From NCBI GenBank assembly GCA_035048485.1, contig CM068583.1, forward strand, positions 49,504,790 through 49,568,789: 64,000 nucleotides of DNA. The letters are read 5' to 3'. Position 1 is the first letter of the stretch; each line of letters opens with the position of its first letter. The notes under the pieces are model-generated. The model saw only the letters and a program-made list of their open reading frames with translations, did no database searches and was not told where the DNA came from. This DNA comes from Pteria penguin (taxonomy: Eukaryota > Mollusca > Bivalvia > Pterioida > Pteriidae). The position numbers were made by a program, and so were the translations under genes. Shown piece by piece: positions 31,581 through 44,199 of this stretch.

Positions 31581-31754
31581 GGGTCAGGCTTGGTGTAGTG
31601 GTTAAGCGCTTGGCTTGTGGCGCCGACGATCCGGGTTCGATTCACGGGTTGCGCCACTATGTTTAAGAGATTTGTTACCTCCTGCTTCCATGTCGCGATA
31701 TAACTGAAAAATTGTTGAAAGCGACGTAAAACACCAATCAACCAACCAACCAAC
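31581..31754 (+). mobile_element. SINE family II, full copy
   Basis: The head GGCTTGGTGTAGTGGTTAAG has an A box, and GATCCGGGTTCGATTCACGG a B box about 45 bp on. The body reads TCCTGCTTCCATGTCGCGAT. The tail is GCGACGTAAAACACCAATCA with AACC/ACCA repeats. The tail resembles that of SINE family I, suggesting a shared LINE partner. Confidence 0.85.
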
Positions 31755-32300
31755 ATATTAGTGTATTAAATTAAAATAACACTTAGCGCAATTAAATTTT
31801 TTAAAAGAATTTTAAAGTACCAGCATTGCCATGAATGAGTTACTTAAGTCCCCTTAAAAGATATATGCTTTTGAAGGAGCGTCACCATTTATTAGCGTAC
31901 AAACGAAAACGTTGAACTCCCCTGGAATAAGCACAAGTACAATATTATTGTCATGAAAGAAAGTATTCGACTCAGCTGTACGAGAAAGAAAAGGCACGAA
32001 AAGAAAGATATCTGAAATATATTCTACTGTAATGCAGCTGTGGTAACAACTAAGAAGGGTCAAATGAAATGACAACTGTCACTCAATGGGCGTGGTTATA
32101 CCGCTCACTTGTCAACTAACCATAAGAGCAATACAATCAAAGAACATGCAGTTAAATATATATACAGGATACTACAGCTGAGAGTTTACAGAAATATGAT
32201 CACGATATCATTATGACATAAACACTCAATATTGAATAACATCATTATGAGGCAACTGTATTCTGCCCGTCCGAAAACTAACTGATTTCACGACTAACAG
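31755..32300. repeat. Dispersed repeat, distant relative of 7240-7600
   Basis: 31960-32160 carries ACTCAGCTGTACGAGAAAGA, GTCACTCAATGG and CAATACAATCAAAGAACATG, similar in order to 7240-7400. No gene. Confidence 0.4.
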
Positions 32301-32301
32301 T

Positions 32302-32557
32302 CAGAGGGGACCAGGTTCAGAGATCTTATTCACAAAGAAGCCTAAGTCTAGGTCTAAGAATTGAGACCTGAAATACCATATGTCATTATTCTAAGAATTT
32401 GTCGAAGGTTTGCTTGTGAATAGATTGTCAGACATACTGTCAGACAGAAACTTTTTATTAATTCTTCGAATAAAGACACATGCAACTATAAGTATCAATT
32501 CTTAGACTTAGACGTAAGTTTCTATATGAATAAGGACCCAGGACCTTATCTCCTCTG
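32302..32557. mobile_element. Candidate MITE (256 bp)
   Basis: The ends CAGAGG...CTTATTCACAAAGAAGCC...GTCTAAGAATTGA and, reversed, CAGAGGAGATAAG...CTTATTCATATAGAA...GTCTAAGAATTGA form inverted repeats of about 60 bp with gaps. No ORF. Confidence 0.6.
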
Positions 32558-33103
32558 AAAAGGTTTAGGCAAGGACTGTCAAATAAACCCCAATTAATTA
32601 ATTTAATCAATAAAGTTTCATCATCATCTTTAATCGTTCAAGTTAAATTTCACTGTATCCATGAAATAACTATATATGGTATGAAAGGTCATATATTTAT
32701 ATTTTTTTATATCACGCATGTTCCCACTTTTAAACTGAACCGCCTTAAATGTTATTACATAACGATATAATGTGCCAGATCGTACAACATTAAGGCGTCA
32801 CTTAGGCTATTAGCACAATACGAGGGTGCTTGGCAACAGATCAAATATGGAAGTTGACACAGCATGTGCAACCTCTGTAAAACGTTAACAAGCCATTAAA
32901 GTGAAACCTCATAAATAACAAAATCTTTGTGTAAAGTTGTTAAATCAGATTATTTTAAGATTTATAGAGCAAAGATGATGTTTCTTTTTATCAAGCTTAC
33001 GATAACGTCACGAACATTTAAACAAGAAAAACAAATATTCCACCAAATAATACTTTTATATATTCCGGGCATGTTGATGTAAAATTGTAATTTTTTTTTA
33101 GAA
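32558..33103. other. Intergenic DNA
   Basis: No supported gene. Confidence 0.4.
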
Positions 33104-35002
33104 ATAAGGGGACAACCATTTGAGGGGGGCTGGCAAATTTGGTGGAGTCATATTATCTATTTTCAGATCTTTGAAGGATAGAATATTCATTTCCACAATA
33201 TCCTGGATCAGATTATTTATTTTCTTGACTTTTTGGAAATACTTGTTAGAATTGCATTGTAATATATGTCTGTAACAAAACACATGCTTATATAAAGTAA
33301 ACTCATCAAATAATATACATACACTACTTTAATGGCATAGGTCTTTATACTACTAGTAAAGTGTATAGTCTCTCTGAGTCTCTGATATCCAGAGGGGGAA
33401 TTTTCATTTATCACTATAGAAAGATGTGTGAGGAAATGTTGCTGATTTTGGCTTCCTGTCCGAATGATAATATTTTATTCGTTTTTCACTTACTTTGTAC
33501 TATGGTATTTTAATGGAAAAAAGCATGTCATGATTTTTTTGATACATTTAATATATTGATTTTTCACATTTTTAACTTTGTCATCACTACTTCTAAATTA
33601 GATTTGAAAAAGCTTGGTACATATTAAGCAAAGATGCTCCTCATGTACTATCTTACTTGTTTTAAAAGTTTTAAAGACACCGAAGGCGTATGGCCATCTA
33701 CAATCATTGTTCAATATCATTGTGCAATGTTTTCAATGTCTAAGGTAAACAATATATGTCCATTTGGAACTCTTTTGTTATCATGTATGTCAAATGAAGA
33801 TACACTTTTTTGTTGGTTTTACTTTTGTTCTAATTTTAAAGTTATGCTTGTGTTTATTTTACATTTGAATAAACGCGTTAAAATCATTTGACGAATGTCC
33901 AAACTGATTAAAACCATATCTTTATTCCGCTTCTTTATTTGTCCCATTGCGGATAAAGATCTGGCAAAACTCCGTAAGGGGTCATGCTCTGGTGAACTCT
34001 GATTTTCAGCCAATCAGAGTATCGGCTACAAATTCCTAGGAATGAAATTAACATCCCCAGCGTGCGTGACCCACAAGGTAGTTTTTGAACAGTGTTTGTT
34101 ACATATTGCGTCATTATCACGTGCCTAGCCGAGTCATTGATTGGTCTATAGGAAATATCGGTTTCGGTGATTGAAACGTCATCAGAGTTCACCTGAACAC
34201 GACCCCTTACGGGGTTTCGCCAGATCTTTATCCGCAATGGGACGAATAGAGAAGCGAAATAAAGATATGATTTTAATCAGATTGACGAATGTCCTGTTGC
34301 ACTGATTTGAATGACACTCAAAAGGAATGAAACACTGTCAACATATATGGCCACCATATATTTTAAAATGCACATGATTTAATTTAAACATCAACTTTGC
34401 ATATGTGCTCAAGTGAGAGATGAGTCAAATTCAATAAAGACCCCTTTGTGGCCACTCGTTTAACGTTAAAATATCGGTGTGTCTATAATAGCATATAATG
34501 AAGGGCAGACAACAAAAGGGGAAGTTGGGGGAAAAGATTGCAAATTGGCGGCAAGGGGACGCGAATGACACTATTCCGAACAAGAATCTGAAGAGAAATC
34601 TCTCAGAAAGCAGATGGTGAAGCCCTATTCCCCTGTCTGCCCCTCAAAATGGACATGCAAATATATTTCTTTTAAAAAGCAACAATTCTATTAAGTTTTG
34701 TTGAACATATTGAACAGCACGATTTGTCCACTGCTATAAATTCTGCTGAAATATGAGTTATACAGTTAAACTACTACCATATTATATAGAGCAGTCGAGC
34801 GAGCGAAGCGAGCCGGAAAAAATCAACATATTTTCTAAAGAATATTCAGCTTTATAATTGCATGATCGGGTATATGCTTGTAGCAAGAATTTTTATTTTC
34901 ATTTCAGTCAAGGCCAGATTTTTTTATTTCCAGCATTTTCAGGGTCAGAATATTTATTGACAAAAAGTGCCATCCCCCCTTCAGAATTAAATGGTCGTCC
35001 CA
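33104..35002. mobile_element. 1.9-kb TIR element with a nested MITE
   Basis: The left end has GGGGACAACCATTTGAGGGG and a GGCTGGCAAATTT block. The right end, reverse-complemented, has TGGGACGACCATTTAATTCT, then GAAGGGGGGATGGCACTTTT. Both continue into AT-rich sequence with AATATTC and a TTTATTTTC-type run. There is no transposase ORF, so it is non-autonomous. The MITE at 33904-34280 is inserted inside it. Confidence 0.6.
33904..34280. mobile_element. MITE with long inverted arms, copy 2
   Basis: Same ends and interior as 12409-12767 (CTGATTAAAACCATATCTTT ... TTTTAATCAG, with GGATAAAGATCTGGC in both arms). Directly flanked by a 13-bp duplication, TTGACGAATGTCC, at 33888-33900 and 34282-34294. 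That is long for a cut-and-paste element. Confidence 0.88.
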
Positions 35003-35055
35003 TGAATGATAAATAATTCAACGACTAGTATAGTAAAAGTTCAGTGCATATATAT

Positions 35056-35113
<58 letters not shown>

Positions 35114-35150
35114 ACAACAACAACATCATCGCCATCATCATCATCACTAA
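35056..35150. repeat. (ATC)n microsatellite with AAC units
   Basis: Roughly 20 ATC triplets, then CAACAACAACAACATC. The poly-Ser/poly-Met frames across it are artefacts. Confidence 0.93.
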
Positions 35151-35299
35151 CGAATGAAAAGTACAAACAAACGGTAATCTTATCACCCATTCGAGTCGGA
35201 GTCCTTTGTAATGAGAAAGTAATAGATAAATGCTATAAAATTGAATATTGTCCATTGTACGAAATTATAACATCAGCCTAGACAACTAGTACCGTGAAT

Positions 35300-35415
35300 A
35301 GGTGCAAGTGGTTCATTGCTTAGGTGGCCCGTTCAGGTAATCTGGGTCCGACTTATTTGCTTCCTGCTTCCATGAGGTGAAAAATTGTGAGACATACCGC
35401 AATTGCTAAATAACA
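35300..35415 (+). mobile_element. Degenerate SINE family II copy
   Basis: GTGGTTCATTGCTTAGGTGG, TAATCTGGGTCCGAC and GCTTCCTGCTTCCATGAGGT recall the head and body of the 31.6-kb SINE, with heavy divergence. Confidence 0.4.
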
Positions 35416-35499
35416 ATTTACGTGTACGTTTTCCTGTATATCTGATGCTTTGTATATTTCCTATATATATTTAATGTTGTAAACGTTCTCTACATATCT

Positions 35500-38400
35500 G
35501 TTGTGAGTATTCTCTATATAACAACTGTTGTGTGCATTCTGTGTATATCTAATGTTGTGTGTATTCTCTACATATCTGTTGTTTCAGATGTTGTGTGCAT
35601 TCTCTGTATATCTAATGTTGTGTGTATTCTCTACATATCTGTTGTTTTAGATGATGTGTGTATTCTCTGTATATCTAATGTTGTGTGTATTCTCTACATA
35701 TCTGTTGTTTTAGATGATGTGTGCATTCTCTGTATATCTAATGTTGTGTGTATTCTCTACATATCTGTTGTTTTAGATGATGTGTGCATTCTCTGTATAT
35801 CTAATGTTGTGTGTATTCTCTACATATCTGTTGTTTTAGATGATGTGTGTATTCTCTGTATATCTAATGTTGTGTGTATTCTCTACATATCTGTTGTTTC
35901 AGATGCTGTGTGCATTCTCTGTATATCTAATGTTGTGTGTATTCTCTACATATCTGTTGTTTCAGATGCTGTGTGCATTCTCTGTATATCTAATGTTGTG
36001 TGTATTCTCTACATATCTGTTGTCTCAGATGTTGTGTGTATTCTCTGTATATCTAATGTTGTGTGTATTCTCTACATATCTGTTGTTTCAGATGCTGTGT
36101 GCATTCTCTGTATATCTAATGTTGTGTGTATTCTCTACATATCTGTTGTTTCAGATGTTGTGTGCATTCTCTGTATATCTAATCTTGTGTGTATTCTCTA
36201 CATATCTGTTGTTTCAGATGCTGTGTGCATTCTCTGTATATCTAATGTTGTGTGTATTCTCTACATATCTGTTGTTTCAGATGTTGTGTGCATTCTCTGT
36301 ATATCTAATGTTGTGTGTATTCTCTACATATCTGTTGTTTCAGATGTTGTGTGCATTCTCTGTATATCTAATGTTGTGTGTATTCTCTACATATCTGTTG
36401 TTTCAGATGCTGTGTGCATTCTCTGTATATCTAATGTTGTGTGTATTCTCTACATATCTGTTGTTTCAGATGTTGTGTGCATTCTCTGTATATCTAATGT
36501 TGTGTGTATTCTCTACATATCTGTTGTTTCAGATGTTGTGTGCATTCTCTGTATATCTAATGTTGTGTGTATTCTCTACATATCTGTTGTTTCAGTTGCT
36601 GTGTGCATTCTCTGTATATCTAATGTTGTGTGTATTCTCTACATATCCGTTTCTGTTGTCTCAGATGTTGTGTGTATTCTCTGTATATCTAATGTTGTGT
36701 GTATTCTCTACATATCTGTTGTTTCAGATGCTGTGTGCATTCTCTGTATATCTAATGTTGTGTGTATTCTCTACATATCTGTTGTTTCAGATGTTGTGTG
36801 CATTCTCTGTATATCTAATGTTGTGTGTATTCTCTACATACCTGTTGTTTCAGATGATGTGTGCATTCTCTGTATATCTATTGATGTGTGTGTTCTCTAC
36901 ATATCTGTTGTTTCAGATGATGTGTGCATTCTCTGTATATCTAATGTTGTGTGTATTCTCTACATATCTGTTGTTTCAGATGTTGTGTGCATTCTCTGTA
37001 TATCTAATGTTGTGTGTATTCTCTACATATCTGTTGTTTCTGATGTTTTGTGCATTCTCTGTATATCTAACGTTTTTGTATTCTCTACATATCTGTTGTT
37101 TCAGATGTTGTGTGTATTCTCTGTATATCTAATGTTGTGTGTATTCTCTACATATCTAGATCTGTTGTTTCAGATGCTGTGTGCATTCTCTGTATATCTA
37201 ATGTTGTGTGTATTATCTACATATCTGTTGTTTCTAATGTTGTGTGCATTCTCTGTATATCTAATGTTGTGTGTATTCTCTACATACCTGTTGTTTCAGA
37301 TGATGTGTGCATTCTCTGTATATCTATTGATGTGTGTATTCTCTACATATCTGTTGTTTCAGATGATGTGTGCATTCTCTGTATATCTAATGTTGTGTGT
37401 ATTCTCTACATATCTGTTGTTTCAGATGTTGTGTGCATTCTCTGTATATCTAATGTTGTGTGTATTCTCTACATATCTGTTGTTTCTGATGTTTTGTGCA
37501 TTCTCTGTATATCTAACGTTTTTGTATTCTCTACATATCTGTTGTTTCAGATGTTGTGTGTATTCTCTGTATATCTAATGTTGTGTGTATTCTCTACATA
37601 TCTAGATCTGTTGTTTCAGATGCTGTGTGCATTCTCTGTATATCTAATGTTGTGTGTATTATCTACATATCTGTTGTTTCTAATGTTGTATGCATTCTCT
37701 GTATATCTAATGTTGTGTGTATTCTCTACATATCTAGATCTGTTGTTTCAGATGCTGTGTGCATTCTCTGTATATCTAATGTTGTGTGTATTCTCTACAT
37801 ATCTGTTGTTTCAGATGATGTGTGCATTCTCTGTATATCTAATGTTGTGTGTATTCTCTACATATCTGTTGTTTCAGATGTTGTGTGCATTCTCTGTATA
37901 TCTAATGTTGTGTGTATTCTCTACATATCTCTTGTTTCAGATGTTGTGTGCATTCTCTGTATATATCTAATGTTGTGTGTATTCTCTACATATCAGTTGT
38001 TTCAGATGCTGTGTGCATTCTCTGTATATCTAATGTTGTGTGTATTCTCTACATCTCTGTTGTTTCAGATGTTGTGTTCATTCTCTGTATATCTAATGTT
38101 GTGTGTGTTCTCTACATATCTGTTGTTTCAGATGCTGTGTGCATTCTCTGTATATCTAATGTTGTGTGTATTCTCTACATATCCGTTTCTGTTGTTTCAG
38201 TTGTTGTGTGCATTCTCTGTATATCTAATGTTGTGTGTATTCTCTACATATCCGTTTCTGTTGTTTCAGATGCTGTGTGCATTCTCTGTATATCTAATGT
38301 TGTGTGTATTCTCTACATATCTAGATCTGTTGTTTCAGATGTTGTGTGCATTCTCTGTATATCTAATCTTGTGTGTATTCTCTACATATCTGTTGTTTCA

Positions 38401-41400
38401 GATGATGTGTGCATTCTCTGTATATCTAATGTTGTGTGTATTCTCTACATCTCTGTTGTTTCTGATGTTTTGTGCATTCTCTGTATATCTAACGTTGTTT
38501 GTATTCTCTACATATCTGTTGTTTCAGATGTTGTGTGCATTCTCTGTATATCTAATGTTGTGTGTATTCTCTACATATCTGTTGTTTCTTATGTTTTGTG
38601 CATTCTCTGTATATCTAACGTTTTTGTATTCTCTACATATCTGTTGTTTCAGATGTTGTGTGCATTCTCTGTATATCTAATGTTGTGTGTATTCTCTACA
38701 TATCTAGATCTGTTGTTTCAGATGCTGTGTGCATTCTCTGTATATCTAATGTTGTGTGTATTATCTACATATCTGTTGTTTCTAATGTTGTATGCATTCT
38801 CTGTATATCTAATGTTGTGTGTATTCTCTACATATCTGTTGTTTCAGATGTTGTGTGCATTCTCTGTATATCTAATGTTGTGTGTATTCTCTACATATCT
38901 GTTGTTTCAGATGATGTGTGCATTCTCTGTATATCTAATGTTGTGTGTCTTCTCTACATATCTGTTGTTTCAGATGTTGTGTGCATTCTCTGTATATCTA
39001 ATGTTGTGTGTATTCTCTACATATCTCTTGTTTCAGATGTTGTGTGCATTCTCTGTATATATCTAATGTTGTGTGTATTCTCTACATATCAGTTGTTTCA
39101 GATGCTGTGTGCATTCTCTGTATATCTAATGTTGTGTGTATTCTCTACATCTCTGTTGTTTCAGATGTTGTGTGCATTCTCTGTATATCTAATGTTGTGT
39201 GTGTTCTCTACATATCTGTTGTTTCAGATGCTGTGTGCATTCTCTGTATATCTAATGTTGTGTGTATTCTCTACATATCCGTTTCTGTTGTTTCAGTTGT
39301 TGTGTGCATTCTCTGTATATCTAATGTTGTGTGTATTCTCTACATATCCGTTTCTGTTGTTTCAGATGCTGTGTGCATTCTCTGTATATCTAATGTTGTG
39401 TGTATTCTCTACATATCTAGATCTGTTGTTTCAGATGTTGTGTGCATTCTCTGTATATCTAATGTTGTGTGTATTCTCTACATATCTGTTGTTTCAGATG
39501 CTGTGTGCATTCTCTGTATATCTAATGTTGTGTGTATTCTCTACATATCTGTTGTTTCAGATGTTGTGTGCATTCTCTGTATATCTAATGTTGTGTGTAT
39601 TCTCTACATATCTGTTGTTTCAGATGATGTGTGCATTCTCTGTATATCTAATGTTGTGTGTATTCTCTACATATCTGTTGTTTCAGATGTTGTGTGCATT
39701 CTCTGTATATCTAATGTTGTGTGTATTCTCTACATATCTGTTGTTTCAGATGATGTGTGCATTCTCTGTATATCTAATGTTGTGTGTATTCTCTCCATAT
39801 CTGTTGTTTCAGATGTTGTGTGCATTCTCTGTATATCTAATGTTGTGTGTATTCTCTACATATCTGTTGTTTCAGATGTTGTGTGTATTCTCTGTATATC
39901 TAATGTTGTGAGTGTTCTCTACATATCTGTTGTTTCAGATGCTGTGTGCATTCTCTGTATATCTAATGTTGTGTGTATTCTCTATATATCCGTTTCTGTT
40001 GTTTCAGTTGCTGTGTGCATTCTCTGTATATCTAATGTTGTGTGTATGCTCTACATATCCGTTTCTGTTGTTTCAGATGTTGTGTGTATTCTCTGTATAT
40101 CTAATGTTGTGTGTATTCTCTACATATCTGTTGTTTTAGATGATGTGTGCATTCTCTGTATATCTAATGTTGTGTGTATTCTCTACATATCTGTTTTTTC
40201 AGATGCTGTGTGCATTCTATGTATATCTAATGTTGTGTGTATTCTCTACATATCTGTTGTTTCAGATGTTGTGTGCATTCTCTGTATATCTAATGTTGTG
40301 TGTATTCTCTACATATCTGTTGTTTCAGATGATGTGTGCATTCTCTGTATATCTAATGTTGTGTGTATTCTCTACATATCTGTTGTTTCAGATGTTGTGT
40401 GCATTCTCTGTATATCTAATGTTGTGTGTATTCTCTACATATCTGTTGTTTCAGATGATGTGTGCATTCTCTGTATATCTAATGTTGTGTGTATTCTCTA
40501 CATATCTGTTGTTTCAGATGTTGTGTGCATTCTCTGTATATCTAATGTTGTGTGTATTCTGTACATATCTGTTGTTTCAGATGTTGTGTGCATTCTCTGT
40601 ATATCTAATGTTGTGAGTGTTCTCTACATATCTGTTGTTTCAGATGCTGTGTGCATTCTCTGTATATCTAATGTTGTGTGTATTCTCTACATATCTGTTG
40701 TTTCAGATGCTGTGTGCATTCTCTGTATATCTAATGTTGTGTGTATTCTCTACATATCTGTTGTTTCAGATGCTGTGTGCATTCTCTGTATATCTAATGT
40801 TGTGTGTATTCTCTACATATCTGTTGTTTCAGATGATGTGTGCATTCTCTGTATATCTAATGTTGTGTGTATTCTCTACATATCTGTTGTTTCAGATGTT
40901 GTGTGCATTCTCTGTATATCTAATGTTGTGTGTATTCTCTTCATATCTGTTTTTTCAGATGCTGTGTGCATTCTCTGTATATCTAATGTTGTGTGTATTC
41001 TCTACATATCTGTTGTTTCTAATGTTGTGCGCATTCTCTGTATATCTAATGTTGTGTGTATTCTCTACATATCTGTTGTTTCAGATGCTGTGTGCATTCT
41101 ATGTATATCTAATGTTGTGTGTATTCTCTACATCTCAGTTGTTTCAGATGATGTGTGCATTCTCTGTATATCTAATGTTGTGTGTAATCTCTCCATATCT
41201 GTTGTTTCAGATCTTGTGTGCATTCTCTGTATATCTAATGTTGTGTGTATTCTCTACATATCTGTTGTTTCAGATGTTGTGTGCATTCTCTGTATATCTA
41301 ATGTTGTGTGTATTCTCTACATATCTGTTGTTTCAGATGCTGTGTGCATTCTCTGTATATCTAATGTTGTGTGTATTCTCTACATATCTGTTGTTTCAGA

Positions 41401-41660
41401 TGTTGTGTGCATTCTCTGTATATCTAATGTTGTGTGTGTTCTCTACATATCTGTTGTTTCAGATGCTGTGTGCATTCTCTGTATATCTAATGTTGTGTGT
41501 ATTCTCTACATATCTGTTGTTTCTGATGTTGTGTGCATTCTCTGTATATCTAATGTTGTGTGTATTCTGTACATATCTGTTGTTTCAGATGTTGTGTGCA
41601 TTCTCTGTATATCTATTGGTGTGTGTATTCGCTACATGTCTATTGTTGAGTATATTCTCT
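35500..41660. repeat. 63-bp minisatellite, about 97 units
   Basis: The unit is two related halves: GATGTTGTGTGCATTCTCTG + TATATCTAAT (30 bp) and GTTGTGTGTATTCTCTACAT + ATCTGTTGTTTCA (33 bp). Variants add CCGTTTCTG or CTAGATCTG (69-72 bp), or substitute GATGAT and GATGCT. Higher-order structure is clear: the block near 37540-38020 recurs near 38640-39120. Units at the left edge use TTTTAGATGATG. Plus-strand frames stay open for up to 893 codons because 63 is divisible by 3 and the unit lacks stops. They encode only the periodic SVVSDVVCILCISNVVCILY-type string, so I do not call a gene. Confidence 0.95.
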
Positions 41661-41689
41661 ATATTTTTCGCACACGAGATTCCACTTGA

Positions 41690-42750
41690 ATCGATCTGGA
41701 ACATTGGTCAAGCACGGTGTATATCTATTAATTTTCTTAAACAAAGGGATGTAACTCCTATTAATTGAAGTGCGACGTAATACACGAAAAAAATTTTAAT
41801 ATAATTAACCCATTTCATATTTGTACGTTTGTTGACTCATGTTGCCTGGTTCCATGTTCTGTTACACACTATTATTGTTATTAAAATAACTTTCTAATGT
41901 AGGACTATTTTTAACGTATAGGATAAAGATGTGTAAAGCGTCAGGAATGAAGAGGCACTGAAGGAGAAAGAAGTGGGGAGGGGGTAAAAAGGGGCTTTAT
42001 TTGGCAAGAAAAAGAATCAAAACTCGCTAACGCCTCGGCTGGGATTGTGTCGAAGCACGTCGAAGCATGCCTCTCTTGACTGATATCTTTCGATCTGGGA
42101 CTCGAGGTGATTTTAGATTCTCATGACCTCGCACACAACACTGGGACATTCCACCGGAAGTGGAGTACTAGATCAATCCATCTGAAACATCGATCTAGCA
42201 CGGTGTATTACTACACGTTCTACTTTTTTTGTTCGTAAACAAAGCTAGGAAACTCTTATTAATTACGGAAAATCATCTGCTAGTCTTATGTTGTGTGTGT
42301 TGTATATATATCCACAGAGTGGCTCTACATAAAAGAAATATAAAACACTTTTGAAAACTTGATATAGATAGTTTTCACTGAGTCTAAATTTATTGGAGTT
42401 ACCTACCGTAGTCAACCACATTTGGGGTCAGACATGAGTATTACTAATTTTACGACCTTCGTTTGGATGGGGATGGTTTTCATAAATTTGCACCAAAATT
42501 AACAGTTTCGAAATAAATTATATCTTGATGTTATTGGCTTGTAAGAAATTTATATTTTTAAAGATGATTTTTTAAAAAAAATCAGAAAATGCGCGACAGC
42601 GGGAAATAACTTTTGTTAATTTTTGCCCAGTGAAAACATTATTTGATTATCTGATTTCTCTGATATTCTTCTGTTATCATCATTATCTAAGAATATTCGT
42701 ATATATATTTGCTTGTTGTATTATCATGCTTCATTACCTGTACTCTCTAT
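41690..42750. other. Spacer between two satellite arrays
   Basis: A diverged direct repeat is visible: 41680-41765 and 42160-42265 share CACGGTGTAT, TAAACAAAG and CTATTAATTA/CTTATTAATTA. No gene seen. Confidence 0.45.
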
Positions 42751-42754
42751 ATAT

Positions 42755-43671
42755 ATGATATATATATATGATGATGCTATATGGACTCTCTATAAGACCA
42801 TATGTCTGATGCTGCTATGTGCACGGTCTATATGTCTGATGATGCTATGTGTACTCTCTATAAGACTATATGTCTGATGATGCTGTGTGTACTCTCTATA
42901 AGACTATATGTCTGATGATGCTATGTGCAGGGTCTATATGTCTGATGATGCTATGTGTACTCTCTATATATATGATGATGCTATGTGTACTCTCTATAAG
43001 ACTATATGTCTGATGATGCTATGTGTACTCTCTATAAGACTATATGTCTGATGATGCTGTGTGTACTCTCTATAAGACTATATGTCTGATGATGCTATGT
43101 GCACGGTCTATATGTCTGATGCTGCTATGTGCACGGTCTATATGTCTGATGATGCTATGTGTACTCTCTATAAGACTATATGTCTGATGCTGCTATGTGT
43201 ACTCTCTATAAGACTATATGTCTGATGCTGCTATGTGTACTCTCTATAAGACTATATGTCTGATGATGCTGTGTGTACTCTCTATAAGACTATATGTCTG
43301 ATGATGCTGTGTGTACTCTCTATATGCCTGATAATGCTATGTGTATTCTCTATATTTGTAATGATGCTATATTCATTCTGTATGCCTGATGATGCTATGT
43401 GTACTCTCTATAAGACTATATGTCTGATGATGCTGTGTGTACTCTTTATAAGACTATATGTCTGATGATGCAGTGTGTATTCTCTATATGCCTGATAATG
43501 CTATGTGTACTCTCTATATTTGTAACGATGCTATATTTATTCTGTATGCCTGATGATGCTATGTGTACTCTCTATATATATGATGATGCTATATGGACTC
43601 TCTATAAGACCATATGTCTGATGATGCTATGTGCACGGTCTATATGTCTGATGATGCTATGTGTACTCTCT
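42755..43671. repeat. 30-bp satellite, first block
   Basis: The unit is GATGATGCTATGTGTACTCT + CTATATGTCT. A frequent longer variant inserts AAGACTATA after CTCTAT, and another has GTGCACGGTC in place of GTGTACTCTC. The array continues at 49994, 51261 and 52321 after three insertions. It is clearly related to the 63-bp minisatellite. Confidence 0.92.
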
Positions 43672-43961
43672 ACGCCAGTCAGACAATAACCTCATTTTCT
43701 GGTCGAATGTATTAATTCGGGAAAACAGCCACATGTGAACAGAATATAAAACGTGGAAGGATAAACACTACAACATCGAACTAGAAGGTTCTTAACCTTA
43801 ATACAAATTATAATTAACTGACAATAGTGGCGTAATGTCCTTTGTCTTTTGTCCTTGAGAAACACACTTAAGATAAAATGAGAAAAAGACAATTGATTGA
43901 ATAGTCTTTATAAGGTACCGTAGACTGTCCTTTGACCATGGGGATTATTCTGTCCCTCACA
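43672..43961 (-). repeat. 3' LTR (129 bp shared, possibly to 43961)
   Basis: The part matching the other LTR is 43672-43800, with an AATTAATACATTCG region where the partner has a poly(A)-signal-like AATAAATACC. On the minus strand, TGTGAGGGACAGAATAATCC begins at 43961, which could be the true LTR start (TG). The high-coordinate LTR would then be truncated at the satellite. Confidence 0.5.
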
Positions 43962-44199
43962 GATATATAAACGCATAATGCTGTAATAAATACCAATGAT
44001 ACCAATCTAATGACGAAATAACATAAAAACAGCAATATAAAGTATACCAATGTATGGGTGGACCATCACTAGGTAGACTGCCTTCAGATCATAGGGGTTA
44101 TTCAAACACAATAAACAAATGAATAATAGAAATACCAAATGTAAAATGTCAAATGTACAACACATTACTATAGTATGACGTCATTCAAACGTGTAAGGC

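Noticed and set aside
35503..41768. Plus-strand open frames of up to 893 codons (SVVSDVVCILCISNVVCILY type)
   Set aside because: They are exact products of the 63-bp tandem unit, occur in more than one frame, and begin and end with the array. They look hydrophobic only because of the repeat.
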